Shown: positions 23,645-35,036, numbered from the stretch's first letter. The stretch is DNA of 64,000 bases from Ananas comosus (GCF_001540865.1 NC_033621.1:21650963-21714962); one strand, 5' to 3'. The notes: generated from the letters alone by a model not told the origin. Made by a program: numbers and translations.

Positions 23645-23656
23645 TTCTCGCGAGAA
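23645..23656. promoter_or_regulatory. Perfect 12-bp palindrome in the desaturase leader
   Basis: TTCTCGCGAGAA lies about 15 bases upstream of the likely desaturase ATG. A perfect GC-centred palindrome here could be a protein-binding site or chance; no known plant regulator is assigned. Confidence 0.35.
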
Positions 23657-23970
23657 ATAATGTAGTAGTAGATCTGAGGACGATCTCTCTTTATTACATT
23701 TTTCTCTTGTTTTTTTTTTTCTTTTTTTCTTTTTTGTTTTTATTTATTTATTTTTGTTTATCTGTCTGTGTATATACTGTCTACATGTCACACAGCGAGC
23801 GAGAACACGAGATGCCAGACAGAAACATTAATTTGTTCATTTCTCAGGACGCAGATATTTTTAGGTTGCTGTGGTGCGAGAGAGCACATGCGGTGATTGC
23901 GGTTGCTGGCACGGTAATTTTCCTTTTTTTTTGGTTAGGGTAAATTTCAATTTACACCACTGCAGTGGTT

Positions 23971-24031
23971 TATGGCAACTTTATTGTCCATAATAATAAC
24001 TATGGCAACTTTATTGTCCATAATAATAACT
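23971..24031. repeat. 30-bp tandem duplication
   Basis: The unit TGGCAACTTTATTGTCCATA followed by ATAATAACTA occurs twice in immediate succession. It lies in the upstream region of the desaturase gene. Confidence 0.85.
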
Positions 24032-24063
24032 TAAAAAAAAGAAAAAGAAAAAAGAAGATAGAT

Positions 24064-24192
24064 AGCACGTTATTCACTTTATTTATTTTATTTTGAAATA
24101 AATTTAGCTAAAAATGTGAATCAACTAGGATTCGAACTTGGGTCTCGGATACCAACCACCAAGCCCTTTGCCACTTGCTCTAGAAACGGTTA
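24064..24192 (-). mobile_element. SINE copy, minus orientation
   Basis: Read on the minus strand this has the family start TTTCTAGAGCAAGTGGCAAA, box B GTTCGAATCC and the 3' region with AATAAATTTAGC reversed. The 3' tail is degenerate. Confidence 0.8.
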
Positions 24193-24527
24193 ATTCTATA
24201 ATAATAACGTTAAACTCAAATATTATATGGTTTAGCAGGTTGTTTACTGATTCAAAAAAATTATATTTTAGATATAATTATCTATGTACCTCTCAAAATT
24301 TCAAAAATATATTATTTATATTTACTTTTTTTTTCTTTCTAATATTAATATATCCCTTATATGTTTCTCCGTTATTTCAGAATATTTCTATAGTTACTAT
24401 CCGTTAAATTAATTTGAATTAAACGTGAGTTAAATATCTATTAGAGTTAAATAAAATCAAAATGACTCTTTTGTTCTTAACTTAAAGGCAAATAAAAAAT
24501 ATTGGTAATAGTAGAAGGATACACTAA

Positions 24528-25576
24528 GGCTGCGTTTGGTTCGGGTATAAGTAAGAACTGCTAGTTCTAGGAATAGGTACAAGTTCAAGTATAAATACGA
24601 ACTAAATCAATTTTGCATTTGGACGAAAATTGGGTTGTTCTTAGGAATAAGGTAAATAGTGTTTGGATGATTAGATTGGAACAAGAGGAATAATGTTATA
24701 ATTTGAAATTAAAATTATATTATGTAATTAATTAACATAAAAATATTACTTAAAAATAAATAAAAAAATTAATTATTAATAATTAATTATAAATAATAAT
24801 TAATAATAGTAATTAATTATAAATAATAAATTATTAATAACGATTATCTAATTAATAATAATTATTATTATTATTAATTATTAATAAATAATAATAATTA
24901 TTAATTATTCTTATTAATTAATTATAAATAATAAATTATTAATAATATTGATTATCTAATTATTAATAATAATTAATATTAATATTTATTAATAAATAAT
25001 AATAATAATTATTAATAATTAATTATAAATAATAAATTAATAATAACATCGATTATCTAATTATTAAGAATAATAATTATTAATTAATTATTAATAAATA
25101 ATAATATTAATTATTAATTATTAATTATAAATAATATATTAATAATAATATCGATTATCATTAAGAATAATAATTATTAATAATTATTAATAAAAAATTA
25201 ATAAATATTATTAATTATTAATAATTAATTATAAATAATAAATTAATAATAATAATTACCTAATTATTAATAATTAATTATAAATAATAAATTATTTAAT
25301 TATTTAATTATTAAAACAATAAATAATAATTTAAATATATTAATTAGATTAATTAATAATTTACTGCCATTAAAATTAAATTTAGATTTTAATTAATCTT
25401 GTTCTCATCAAGGAACAAGCTTGTTCCAGGAAACCGGTGGAACAGCAATTCCAGCCTTATTCCAGCTAGTTCCAGATTCCCGGGAACTACTGTTCCCAGG
25501 AGCCAAACATAGCGTTTGGAAACAAAGGGGGGAACAAGGGCTTATTCCCCCCCTTGTTCCCCAACCAAACGCTACC
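24528..25576. mobile_element. Tourist-like MITE with TAA duplication and an AT-rich tandem-repeat core
   Basis: Terminal inverted repeats GGCTGCGTTTGGTT and (right end, reverse complement) GGTAGCGTTTGGTT are flanked by TAA at 24525-24527 and 25577-25579, as expected for PIF/Harbinger elements. The core from about 24700 to 25330 consists of only A and T with rare other bases and shows a unit of about 103 bp, marked by CGATTATCTAATTA-like sequence near 24840, 24944, 25044, 25147 and 25248. No transposase is present. Confidence 0.85.
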
Positions 25577-25660
25577 TAAAAATCAAAATACATGTCCAAG
25601 CAACAGTCATCTGCCAGTAGATAAAATGTTTAATTATACTTTTGATTCTATATATATAAT

Positions 25661-26083
25661 ATGGGATTAAATGCATATAGGTCCCTATAAATATAGTGAA
25701 CTGCAAATATATCCTTACAAAGTGAACTTTCATATGTTGTTTCTGTAAAATTTCAATATTTTCAAATGTGTCTCTCTAATTTATTACCATTATAGAACTG
25801 TTTATATTTTAAGTAAAAATGCCAATTTTGTTATTATAAATATGTTCCTCTAAAGCCAAACAGTATAATGTAAGAGGAGCAAAAATGTCAAGTTATATCA
25901 TAGGATTAAGTATTTAATATATGGTTAACTAAAATTTTCTAACAGGTCCTAACGGTAGCGATATATTTAAAAATATTAAGGTTTTTGTAAGAACAACATA
26001 TAAAAATTAAACTGTGTAAAAATATATTTGTAATTTATTATATTTATAGTAACCTTTATAAAATTAATCCTATAATATAATAA
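25661..26083. mobile_element. Palindromic MITE-like repeat
   Basis: The left part (GGGATTAAATGCATATAGGT and onward) is matched inward, in reverse complement, by the right part ending TTATAAAATTAATCCTATAA. Both halves carry a CAACATATNAAAA-type segment. A related half copy lies at about 28205-28340. It is non-coding. Confidence 0.65.
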
Positions 26084-26217
26084 AACAAATTGCGGTAATG
26101 AAAACTTGGTTATTACCTGATCTTCAGCAGGCGTAAATTTTTTTTTTTTGTAAGTTACTAATTTAAAATAAAAATATTATAAATATGCGGCAACTGCTTA
26201 TTGATTTGAGAGATGAC

Positions 26218-26653
26218 TAGGGATGTCAATGGATACGAATACCGAAATTTTATCCGAACCCGAATCCGAATGAAGCGAATATATCCAATGCTAAATGGAT
26301 ATGGATTCGGATATAAATATCAAAAATAAAAATCCGACGGATATGAATCCTATATGGATTTTGATCGAACCGACCTAAACCTAAATTTATTCTGCATTAT
26401 ATATAATATATGTATAAAAATTTGATGTTATATTTGAGTTTGTATTTTAAAAATTTAGATTTAATATAATATATTTTAAAATATTAAAAAAAATAATTAT
26501 TTCGGGTTCGAATTTTCGGGTTCGAATTTTGAATTTTTGGTCCGGTTCAAATTTAGACATGAATTTTAAAATCCGTCACGTCTCGAATTTGAAGTCGAGT
26601 TCGTGTTCGTGTTTTTAAAAATTCACCCCTAATCCGATCCATTAGCATCTCTA
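26218..26653. mobile_element. hAT-like MITE with near-perfect 8-bp target duplication
   Basis: The ends are TAGGGATGTCAATGGAT and, on the right in reverse complement, TAGAGATGCTAATGGAT. Flanks are GAGATGAC (26210-26217) and GAGTTGAC (26654-26661), one mismatch in eight. The body is rich in WATCCGAA/TTCGGGTT motifs. Related copies are at 60.1 kb and, more diverged, at 36.0 kb. Confidence 0.85.
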
Positions 26654-26661
26654 GAGTTGAC

Positions 26662-27343
26662 AAGCCAGTACTGATAAATTATTGGAGCCAGCAGAGTGTA
26701 CCACCCTTTCTCAAATGGAGTAATGCTGCTGTCCCAAAAAGCAGTGTATTTTGATGACCAAATCTTATATTAATAATACATTAATTGTGGTGGGAGAAGA
26801 ACATTAAATTTTATTTATTTCTGCAAGGAATAGTATGTTGGTGAATTTTATTGATTCTATGGAGATAAATTTTTGTTGGTCCTACTAAAGAACCAAAATT
26901 AATATCTTCACATATCTTCACATATTTCATTTACAATTCTTTCTGACTCAATAGTATATAGTGCCAATCAGGTTCTTTGTGCATTAATGAGATTTATTTT
27001 GTTACACTTGAAATTATTATTGTAAATTCTATCTTTTTGAAATAGTGGTGTTATTAATAAGGTCCATTTAAGCAAGAACAAAATAATACTCATATCAAAG
27101 TGTAGTTGATGAATAAGTAAGAATAAATAATTTGATTTAATTTAGTTTTATATATTCTTTTCTAGCATAAACTATATATTTTCTTAAAATACTGGTGTTG
27201 CTAGTAGAGTTATTTTCTATAAAGAAAATAATAATGAATTTGGTCATTTCTCACTTGTCAAATGTGAATTTGCTATTAATTTGTGTCTATAATATAGAAA
27301 ATCTTTCAAAAATTGTTCATACTTTAGCACATATTATATATAT
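26662..27343. other. Intergenic, no gene or element recognised
   Basis: AT-rich sequence with no believable ORF, terminal repeats or RNA gene. Confidence 0.5.
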
Positions 27344-27852
27344 GAGTAGGTCTTTTAGCCGTTTTCGATAATAGAGTTTCCGAATCAACGATCGGCTCCG
27401 TTAGACTTGATCTAACATATTTGAACTATTTAGAAAATAATTTTTGTAATTTTTTTGTATCATTTTCCGAGCGATCGAAAGGATTCAAAATCAACAATTT
27501 TTAATAGTTGATGTATACCGTTTGCAAGTTTAACGGTGTAAAAGTATTCAAATCAAATAAAATTTTGATAGAAAATTCTTTATACTATTTACAGCAAGAT
27601 CAATTTGTTTGATCGAAAATTTTAATACTGTATCACCACTTTTTGTGAGATTTTTATTTCTAGCCGTTGATTTTGAACCCCTTAGGTCGTTAGGTAAATG
27701 ATATCGAAAAGTCACAAAATTTATTTTCTAGATACTTCAAATATATTAGATCAAGTTTAACGGAACCGATCATTGATTCGGAAGCTCCATCATCGAAAAT
27801 GGCTTAGAAGCACGGAAGTCTCCGTGCTCCTAATAACACACAAGACCTACTC
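27344..27852. mobile_element. (TA)n-flanked palindromic element, long type, copy 1
   Basis: It is bounded by GAGTAGGTCTT on the left and AAGACCTACTC on the right, with (TA)n outside both. Inside lie the family landmarks CGTTTTCGATAATAGAG, ACGATCGGCTCCGTTAG and their inverted partners near 27760-27800. The inner core is in the opposite orientation to that of the 58.0 kb copy. No ORF is present. Confidence 0.85.
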
Positions 27853-28204
27853 TTATATATATATAAATATATATTTCCTTTTAATTAATTAATGCATCTA
27901 ATTTGAGACATAATAAGGACAGGGACAACCAAATTAATTTTTTGTGGACTCTCTAGTATCCACTATCAAGTGTACTGCTGCATGACATGCACGTGGTGTG
28001 TGTGTCTTGTATACCTCTTAATGCATGAAAGATTTTCTTTTCTTTTTTTTTTTGTCTCAACAAAATTGGTGAAGGTACTGGTAGGGACAATAGTACGTAA
28101 TATGAATTAAGTTACAATACTATTGATAATGAATAAATAATATTTATTATTTATTTTGTACTATTGGATGCGTAAAGTTTACCAGCGGTAGGTAGAATAG
28201 TAAT

Positions 28205-28340
28205 AATTTAGATTAATTTTATACAAGTCTCTGTAAATATAGTAAATATCAAATATATTTTTATAAAATTTAATTTTTATATATTATTTACGTAAAATTT
28301 TGATATTTTTAAATATATTTTATAATATTTTTTTTTTTCG
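28205..28340. mobile_element. Half copy of the 25.7 kb palindromic repeat
   Basis: It contains ACAAGTCTCTGTAAATATAG and the following TATATTATTTACGTAAAATT, which correspond to the left arm of the repeat at 25661-26083. The second arm is missing. Confidence 0.5.
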
Positions 28341-28746
28341 TTTCTGACCATCAAACTAGTTTTCTAAAGAGCCTATATATTTTATTACATAACTTTAGCC
28401 TAGTAATTGGCTAGGGCTTTGAAGGGTACATTATATTTCGAAAAACAATTTCTGAACTGATTAAAAAAATATCATGTCCCTAGCGGCCGATGAACTAGTT
28501 CTCTGATAACATAACATACGTTGTAAGTCTCCTTTGACAAAAAAAAAAAAAAGCTACAAAAACTATTAGTTCCCTACTCGTGCGTTTATAAAATGAGATT
28601 TAAGCCCCTGATATTTGGGGGAAAAAAAATAATAATAATCAGGTTAGTGAACTTATGTTCGGGGTTTCTAAAATTCCGAGCAGTCAAGCTAAATAAAATG
28701 AAAATAAAAAAATATTTATTTTTGTATTTTTCTCTCCTGTCGTTTA

Positions 28747-29397
28747 GGAACTGTTCGGTTGCATGTAGATGCATGTATTTATTAAATTTTTGGTTACTTT
28801 GGTATAGCTAGGCTCAACTAGTACAGTTACGTCTACATGAGAAGGTCTAACTGTAGCAGTTGGTATTGCAGCTAAATTGGCTGCAGTTGGTGCTGCAACA
28901 GTTGGGCCGGAGTCGGCTAACCTATTAAAAAAAGAAATAAAGTGTGATTTTTTTTTCATGTGCTTTTTTTTATTCTTTTTTCAAACATATTTATTCATNC
29001 TTTTTTTTTTTTTTTTTTTTTTTCTGTCTGCTAGTTTAATAATATTTTAATTTTAGTTTTGACCAAATCTATAATATATTTGAATTCAAAATTCATTAAA
29101 TTCATACATACTTTTATAATATATAAATTATATATAGATATAAAAGTCTTAATTAATAATTAAAATATGATTACGTTATGTTCAGAAAAGACAATATCAC
29201 ATTTCTATCTAAAAATTGATAGAATTTATATATACAAATCTCAACTGCAGCCTACGGACCAAACAGAAGAAATATAACTGCAGCAGTTGCAACTGTATAA
29301 ACCCAAACAGTCTATGTATAGTTATGATTGCAATATTTATAACTACATATGCTTTCAACTACACTGTTTTTATAACTACATAAAACCAAACGGTCCC
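28747..29397. mobile_element. Tourist-like element with TTA duplication
   Basis: Terminal repeats GGAACTGTTCGGTTGCA and (right, reverse complement) GGGACCGTTTGGTTTTA are flanked by TTA at 28744-28746 and 29398-29400, the hallmark of PIF/Harbinger MITEs. An undetermined base at 28999 is followed by a poly-T run inside it. ORFs overlapping it are not credible genes. Confidence 0.8.
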
Positions 29398-29435
29398 TTA
29401 AGAGACTTTTATTTTGCCTCAACAAATTTTAAATT

Positions 29436-29868
29436 AGGGAAAACTTCAAATATTCCCCTTGTGGTTTCACTCTTTCTCACTTTAGTACCCTATGATTTAA
29501 AGTGTATCAAGTTAGTACCTTGTGGTTTTGCACTTTTTTACTTTCTTACTTTAGTACTCTGTGGTTTAAAGTGTGTCAAGTTAGTACCCTGTGGTTTTGC
29601 ACTTTCTCACTTTAGTACCCTATGGTTTAATATTTTATTAAGAGAAAAATAAAACCACAGAGTACTAACTTGATACAAAAATAAAATCATAGGGTACTAA
29701 CTTGATATAAAAATAAAACCACAAAGTACTAACTTGATACACTTTAAACTATAGGGTACTAAAGTGAGAAAGTGAGAAATCACAGGATACTAATTTGATA
29801 CACTTTAAATCACAGAGTACTAAAATAAAAAAGTGCGAAACCAGGGGGGTTTTTGAAGTTTTTCCTTT
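29436..29868. mobile_element. Palindromic repeat with internal CTTTAGTACCCTNTGGTTT motifs
   Basis: The left end AGGGAAAACTTCAAATATTC is mirrored by the right end GTTTTTGAAGTTTTTCCTTT. The motif AAGTTAGTACCNTGTGGTTT recurs several times, first in one and then in the other orientation. Related copies lie at about 43.47-43.83 kb and 45.70-46.98 kb. The 121- and 114-codon ORFs here are by-products of the repeat. Confidence 0.75.
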
Positions 29869-30289
29869 AAATTATCACACCTCGTGGTACTGTACTAACC
29901 GACACAAAAGAAAATTAATTAAGAAAGAAAAAATCCTTATACATTCTTTTTATTTCAAGGTACAAAGCAATGCAACTCAATTATACCATGTAATTTATGT
30001 ACAAAAGGATAACAAAATAGCAAATGTTGGACTTAATACAATAATTTTTAAATTCAAGTGCATATATAAAAAATATAAAATGCTAATTATACATTCTGTA
30101 TACGGGTGTAATATATACATCTTAAACTTCTTGAATTGAAAGATTTATAAAATTTATCGAGTTTTTAGTATATTTTTTTAAAAAATAATGTAACAAGTCG
30201 GTGATCCTAGGGACGGAAGTGTATAGTAGCATTGTTTAAATACAAATAGGATATTTATAAATTTTTTTTTATATTTTAGCCTAAAAAAA

Positions 30290-30773
30290 ATAGGGTAATT
30301 GTCCATATACTTCTCAGAAATTTAGATTCTTCTATACCGATAGAATATTTAAAGTTTTTAGAAATAAAATTTTATATTTTTTCGACATAGTTTATTTTAT
30401 GATCAAACCATTTCAAAATTGTCAATTTTCAAAGACTACTATGGCGAGTTTGGAGTTTAACGGTGTAGAAGAATCTTAATTTCTTCAAATTTTGATAGAA
30501 AATACTTTAAACTATCTAGATTAAGATTAACATTCTTGATTTTGAATTTAAAAGTCCTATACTCAAATTTTAAAGATTATTCAATTTTTACCGTCTATTT
30601 TGACATAATTTATTTACTAAGTAAACGTTGTCGAAAAAAGATAAAATTTTATTCCTAAGATCTTCATATGCCCTATATTATATTTAACGATGTGGATCGT
30701 TAATTTGCACACCCTAAAATCGAAAACAAGACTATAGTACCGGAGCTCCGATACTATAGATAATATAGTAGCC
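30290..30773. mobile_element. Long-type (TA)n-associated element, copy 2, left end damaged
   Basis: The right half has the family landmarks AACGATGTGGATCGTTAAT and ATCGAAAACAAG and ends GTAGCC next to (TA)n. The left side shows the matching arm from about 30330 but lacks the usual terminal motif and (TA)n, so the boundary is approximate. Confidence 0.65.
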
Positions 30774-30795
30774 TATATATATATATATATATATA

Positions 30796-31333
30796 GAGTC
30801 CGTCTCCCGTACTTTCGAAAGTACGGGAGGCCCCGTGCTTGTAAGTTGTTTTCGATGATAGGACGTTCGATTCGACGATCGGCTCCGTTAGGTATGATCT
30901 ACCCTATTGGAACTATCTAGAAACCAAATTTTAGATTTTTTTGACATCATTTACTAAGTGATCAAAAGGTTTAAAAATTGACTATTTTAACGGTCGATTT
31001 CGCACATTTTTAAGTTCAACGGTGTAGAAGTATCCAAATTATATGAAAATTTAATAGAAAATTCTACTTAACATCAGTAGCAAGATCAATACTTCCGATT
31101 TAAAATTTGAATCCTTTATCACATATTTTTTATGAGATTTTCATTTCAGCCGTTCATTTGAGGCTACTCCGTCACTAGACAAACGAAATCAAAAAATTAT
31201 GAAATTTGGTTTCTAGATAGTTCCAATAGCGTAGATCAAGTTTAACGGAAACCATCGCCGAATCGGATGTCCCATCATCGAAAACAACTTACAGCAACGG
31301 GGCCTCCCGTACTTTCGAAAGCATAGGGCCTAG

Positions 31334-31336
<3 letters not shown>
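30796..31336. mobile_element. Long-type (TA)n-flanked palindromic element, copy 3
   Basis: Runs from GAGTCCGTCTCCCGTACTTT to the mirrored CTTTCGAAAGCATAGGGCCT-AGCTC, with (TA)n on both sides. The left end contains a perfect 22-base palindrome centred on TTCGAA at about 30807-30828, followed by GAGGCCCCGTGC. Arms match inward for over 150 bases (GTTGTTTTCGATGATAGG and its inverse). Confidence 0.88.
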
Positions 31337-31377
<41 letters not shown>

Positions 31378-31380
<3 letters not shown>

Positions 31381-31602
31381 CTAGGCTAATATACTATTAA
31401 TTAGTACCGAGTCATTGTTGCTACCAAGTTTTTGGCCATTGGATTAAGAAGATGTGCAGTTAGATGATGTGAGCCCCTTAGGGTTGAGTGGGGTGGTTGG
31501 TTATAGTCTGATCTAACGGTGAAAATAATCAAAAGGGTAGATTAACTGCGGAAAACTTGGTAACACCAAGTGCTTCATGCTATTAATAGCAGTAGGCCGG
31601 AC
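31378..31602. mobile_element. Short-type (TA)n-flanked element, copy 1
   Basis: A 225-base unit between two (TA)n runs. Its left end GAACTAGGCTAATATACTAT and right end (reverse complement GTCCGGCCTACTGCTATTAA) are similar inverted repeats. It shares TTTTTGGCCATTGGAT with the short-type copy at 57.7 kb. Non-coding. Confidence 0.8.
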
Positions 31603-31620
31603 TATATATATATATATATA

Positions 31621-32158
31621 GGTGTGGCTACTATCTATTATGAGTACGATCGCCCTCGTACTCATAAGTTGTTTTCGATGATAGAGCTTCCGAATCGACG
31701 ATCCACACCGTTAAACGTTATTTACAGCATTTAAAACTTCTAGAAATCAAATTTTATAATTTTTCGACATCATTTACCTTACAATCAAGAGGTCACGAAT
31801 TTGACAATTTTTAACGGCCGTATGGGATACTTGCTAGTTTTAACGGTGTAAAAGAATCGAAATTTGTGAATTTTTGATAAGAAAATTCTATTCACTACAT
31901 AGATAAAGATCAATAATCCGATCTTGAATTGAAGATCCGATCATGCTTTTTTAGGATGTCGTTCGATTTTGACCGTTCATTTTATGCCCGCTTGATGGAC
32001 TTTATTATGATTTCGAAAATTTACGAAATTTATTTTCTAGAAGTTTCAAATACTCTAGATCATATTTAACGAGTGATTATCGATTCGGAAGCTCCATCAT
32101 CGAAAACAACTTATGAGTACGAGGGCTCCAATACTCATAATAGTATAGTACCATGGCC
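31621..32158. mobile_element. Long-type (TA)n-flanked palindromic element, copy 4
   Basis: Left end GGTGTGGCTACTATCTATTA and right end (reverse complement GGCCATGGTACTATACTATT) with long matching arms. Just inside the left end TTATGAGTACG pairs with CGTACTCATAA, and the right end carries the same stem. Two (TA)n runs border it. Confidence 0.88.
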
Positions 32159-32194
32159 TATATATATTATATATATATATATATATATAATATA

Positions 32195-32734
32195 GTCGCG
32201 GCTACTATGCTATTAATAGGATTGGGACCATTGTCCTATCAAGTCGATTTGAATGATCGGAACTTCAAATTGATAACGCGCCGTTGAAGTTGATCTACAC
32301 AATAGAATATTTAGAAACCAAATTTTGTATTATTTAAAATCATTATCAAATTCATCTTAAGAGTTGAAAAATGAACGGTCATAAATGAATAACTTTCTTA
32401 AAATAAAGGTTAGACTTTCTCAGTTCGTAATCAAAGTTATCAAAACATTACTAAATAGTATATAAGAATTTTCTATCAAAAATTCAAGCAATTTGGATTG
32501 TTCTACACACGTTAAACAAGCAAACGGCTCATATACACCGTCAAAAATTGTCGATTTTACGACACTTTGATCACCATGTAAACCATTATCAAAATTTATG
32601 AAATTTAGTTTCTAGATATTTCAAATACTCTAAATCAACTTCAACGGCTCCGATCATCGATTTGGAATCTCGATCATCAAGAACAACTTGATAGGACAAA
32701 TGCTCCTATCCTATTAATAAGATAGTAGCATTAG

Positions 32735-32736
<2 letters not shown>
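32195..32736. mobile_element. Long-type (TA)n-flanked palindromic element, copy 5
   Basis: Left end GTCGCGGCTACTATGCTATT; right end (reverse complement GGCTAATGCTACTATCTTAT). The subterminal stem here is AATAGGA/TCCTAT, different in sequence from its neighbours but in the same place. Arms include CAAGTCGATTTGAATGATCG-like sequence and its inverse. Confidence 0.85.
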
Positions 32737-32767
<31 letters not shown>

Positions 32768-32769
<2 letters not shown>

Positions 32770-33311
32770 TAGGGCTACTATACTCTTATTAGTATAGAGT
32801 TCTTCGTACTTATAAGTTGTTTTCAATGATGAAACTTCTGAATCGACGATCCACACTGTTAAATATGATCTAGAGAAGTTAAAACTTCTAAACAATAAAT
32901 TTCATAATTTTTTGAAATCATAATTAAGTTCATCAAGCGGGTATAAAATGGACGGTCAAAATCAAACGACATCTTAAAAATGGATGATCGGATCCTTCAA
33001 TTTAAGATCGGAGTTATTGATCTTTATCTATGTAGTGAATAGAATTTTCTATCAAAAATTCAATCTATTTCGATTCTTTTACATCGTTAAACTAGCAAAT
33101 ATTTTATACTGGCCGTTAAAAATTGTCAATTTTGTGACCTTTTGATCGTAAGGCAAATGATGTCGAAAAATTATAAAATTTGATTTCTAAATATTTTAAA
33201 TGCTCTAGATAACATTTAACGATGTGGATCGTCGATTCGGAAGCTCTATCACTGAAAACAACTAATGAGTACGGGGGTGATCGTACTTATAAGAGTATAG
33301 TAGCCGGACTC
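32768..33311. mobile_element. Long-type (TA)n-flanked palindromic element, copy 6
   Basis: Left end GCTAGGGCTACTATACTCTT; right end (reverse complement GAGTCCGGCTACTATACTCT). The arms carry TTGTTTTCAATGATGAAAC and its partner CACTGAAAACAAC. It touches the next short-type element through only five bases of TATAT. Confidence 0.88.
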
Positions 33312-33316
33312 TATAT

Positions 33317-33541
33317 GAGTTGAGCTAGAATACTCTCAAAAGCATCAAGAGGTTTGTGCTTTTGAGTTTTTAACCCTTGGATGGAGAAATGTAAGGTTGG
33401 GTTGATGGTGGTTGGTGGTGGTAGGTGGTGATAGATGGAATAATGTTTGATTTAAGTGCTATTAGTAATTATGGAGTAGATCCAAGAGCTAGAAACCTAG
33501 AAGCACCAAGGGGGTAATACTTCTAAAATTATTCTAGCTAA

Positions 33542-33545
<4 letters not shown>
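33317..33545. mobile_element. Short-type (TA)n-flanked element, copy 2
   Basis: Ends GAGTTGAGCTAGAATACTCT and (right, reverse complement) GAATTTAGCTAGAATAATTT. A subterminal hairpin CAAAAGCA/TGCTTTTG is present. It closely matches the 57.7 kb copy in inverted orientation (ACCACCAACCACC-type region and TAATTACTAATAG). Confidence 0.82.
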
Positions 33546-33589
<44 letters not shown>

Positions 33590-33614
33590 NNNNNNNNNNN
33601 NNNNNNNNNNNNNN
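33546..33614. repeat. (TA)n run ending in a sequence gap of 25 N
   Basis: A pure TA tract from about 33546 to 33589 runs into 25 undetermined bases at 33590-33614. Assembly probably failed at the microsatellite, so the true length and anything inside it are unknown. Confidence 0.95.
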
Positions 33615-35036
33615 AGATTAGAAATCAAAATGAAAAAGAGCAAAGATTAACGACCAATGTCACAATTAATTTAGAAGTTATGGATCTGATTGTAAAAACC
33701 AAAAAGAACACAAAAAGATAATAACCAACACAATTGGAGAGCAATTGTGGAATTACCTTTTTTCTTGTGGGGGTTCGGAGGATATATTTTAATGTAAGCA
33801 GTGAAGCCGAAATAAACATTACGTACAAGTTCACAGGTCGAAGCCATAAAAAATTAAAATTATTGAGCTTTTTAACTAGATATCCAAACTGGGTCTGATT
33901 CTAAATTATTAAATATAAAAATATAAAAATATTATTATTCATCAACTTAAATTATAAGTGAACATCGCTTATATATTTTATATTCAACATTTTATCTCAC
34001 GTCTGAAAAATAAATAACGTTAACAGTTTGACGAGACTCGAATACAGAACCTCCTATTTTTAAATAATCATTATTTTCCAAACATTTAAGCTCTAATACA
34101 ATATTTTTATTGTGACTTCTCTACTCAAAAACATGCAGCAATGCTCATATCCATCAATATATTTTCATTAGGGATAGATCTCACCTTATTAATTTTTTTT
34201 TTTCTTTTTTCCCCATTGTTTTCCTATTTTACCAGTTATTAATGCTGATAAAAATGTTTTGGAGACCTTGTCAACTATAGGTCAGTTTAAATTAAGATCT
34301 CCAGTCTCCACTTCACCTTTTTTGTTTTGTTTTTATTGACACTTTTTTTAAAAAATTTATAACTTCTGTTTACTTTATTTAAGTCATTCAAGTTAATTAA
34401 ATAAAAAATTTGGTAATTTTATTCAATTTCACAGCTCTCTACCAACTATTAGCCATCAATTTTTTTTAATGTTCCTGTTAATGAGAGTAATTAAAAAAAA
34501 TTATAAATAATATCTAATATACCCCTTTAAAACTATAAAAATATTTAATTTATCTGGACCACAATGCCCTTGGGTGTTCAAAAAATTTCTTGGAATATAA
34601 TATCTCTATGCAAAGGCAATGATAATCATTCATTACTCTTCAAACTGGAAAATAGTAAATAGTGAAATGAATAGCCAATCAAGTTCCAAATAAAAGAAGA
34701 AATAAAAATAATGATGAACAACTAATATTAATCCTTAAAATAATAGTTTTTATTTTTTTGGTATTGTGCTTTTGGACTCCCTCACCTCCTATATGCTTTT
34801 CTCCACAGAAGTACCTGCACATCAAATACATGTTATTATTTTATATTATATTAAAACATGTGTCCATGCTTGTACAAAGTACTTTTTTTATTTAGCTGTT
34901 ACATTCATGTGCTCCAGTGGTTGGTATCTATCATTAAAAAGTTGACACTGAAAACACAAACATGTCAACAAAATTGGATCATATATGTCAATGGCCCCCC
35001 ATGAAATAGTGCCCTCTTATATAGCTCACAGACTAC
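33615..35036. other. Intergenic, no gene recognised
   Basis: AT-rich sequence with poly-T tracts. Short ORFs are present but none has recognisable content, and no transposon ends were found. Confidence 0.5.

Noticed and set aside
22285..23943. 552-codon plus-strand ORF opposite the desaturase gene
   Set aside because: It is the antisense shadow of a very GC-rich exon, with Glu/Gly/Asp-rich low-complexity content and no family motif. The minus strand carries the real desaturase.
24700..25330. Possible centromeric or subtelomeric satellite
   Set aside because: The A/T array is bounded by Tourist-like ends and a TAA duplication, so it belongs to one element rather than to a satellite block.
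29436..30139. ORFs of 114-121 codons around 29.3-30.1 kb
   Set aside because: They read through palindromic repeats and AT-rich sequence, with repeated LVPCGFAL-like segments generated by the DNA repeat.
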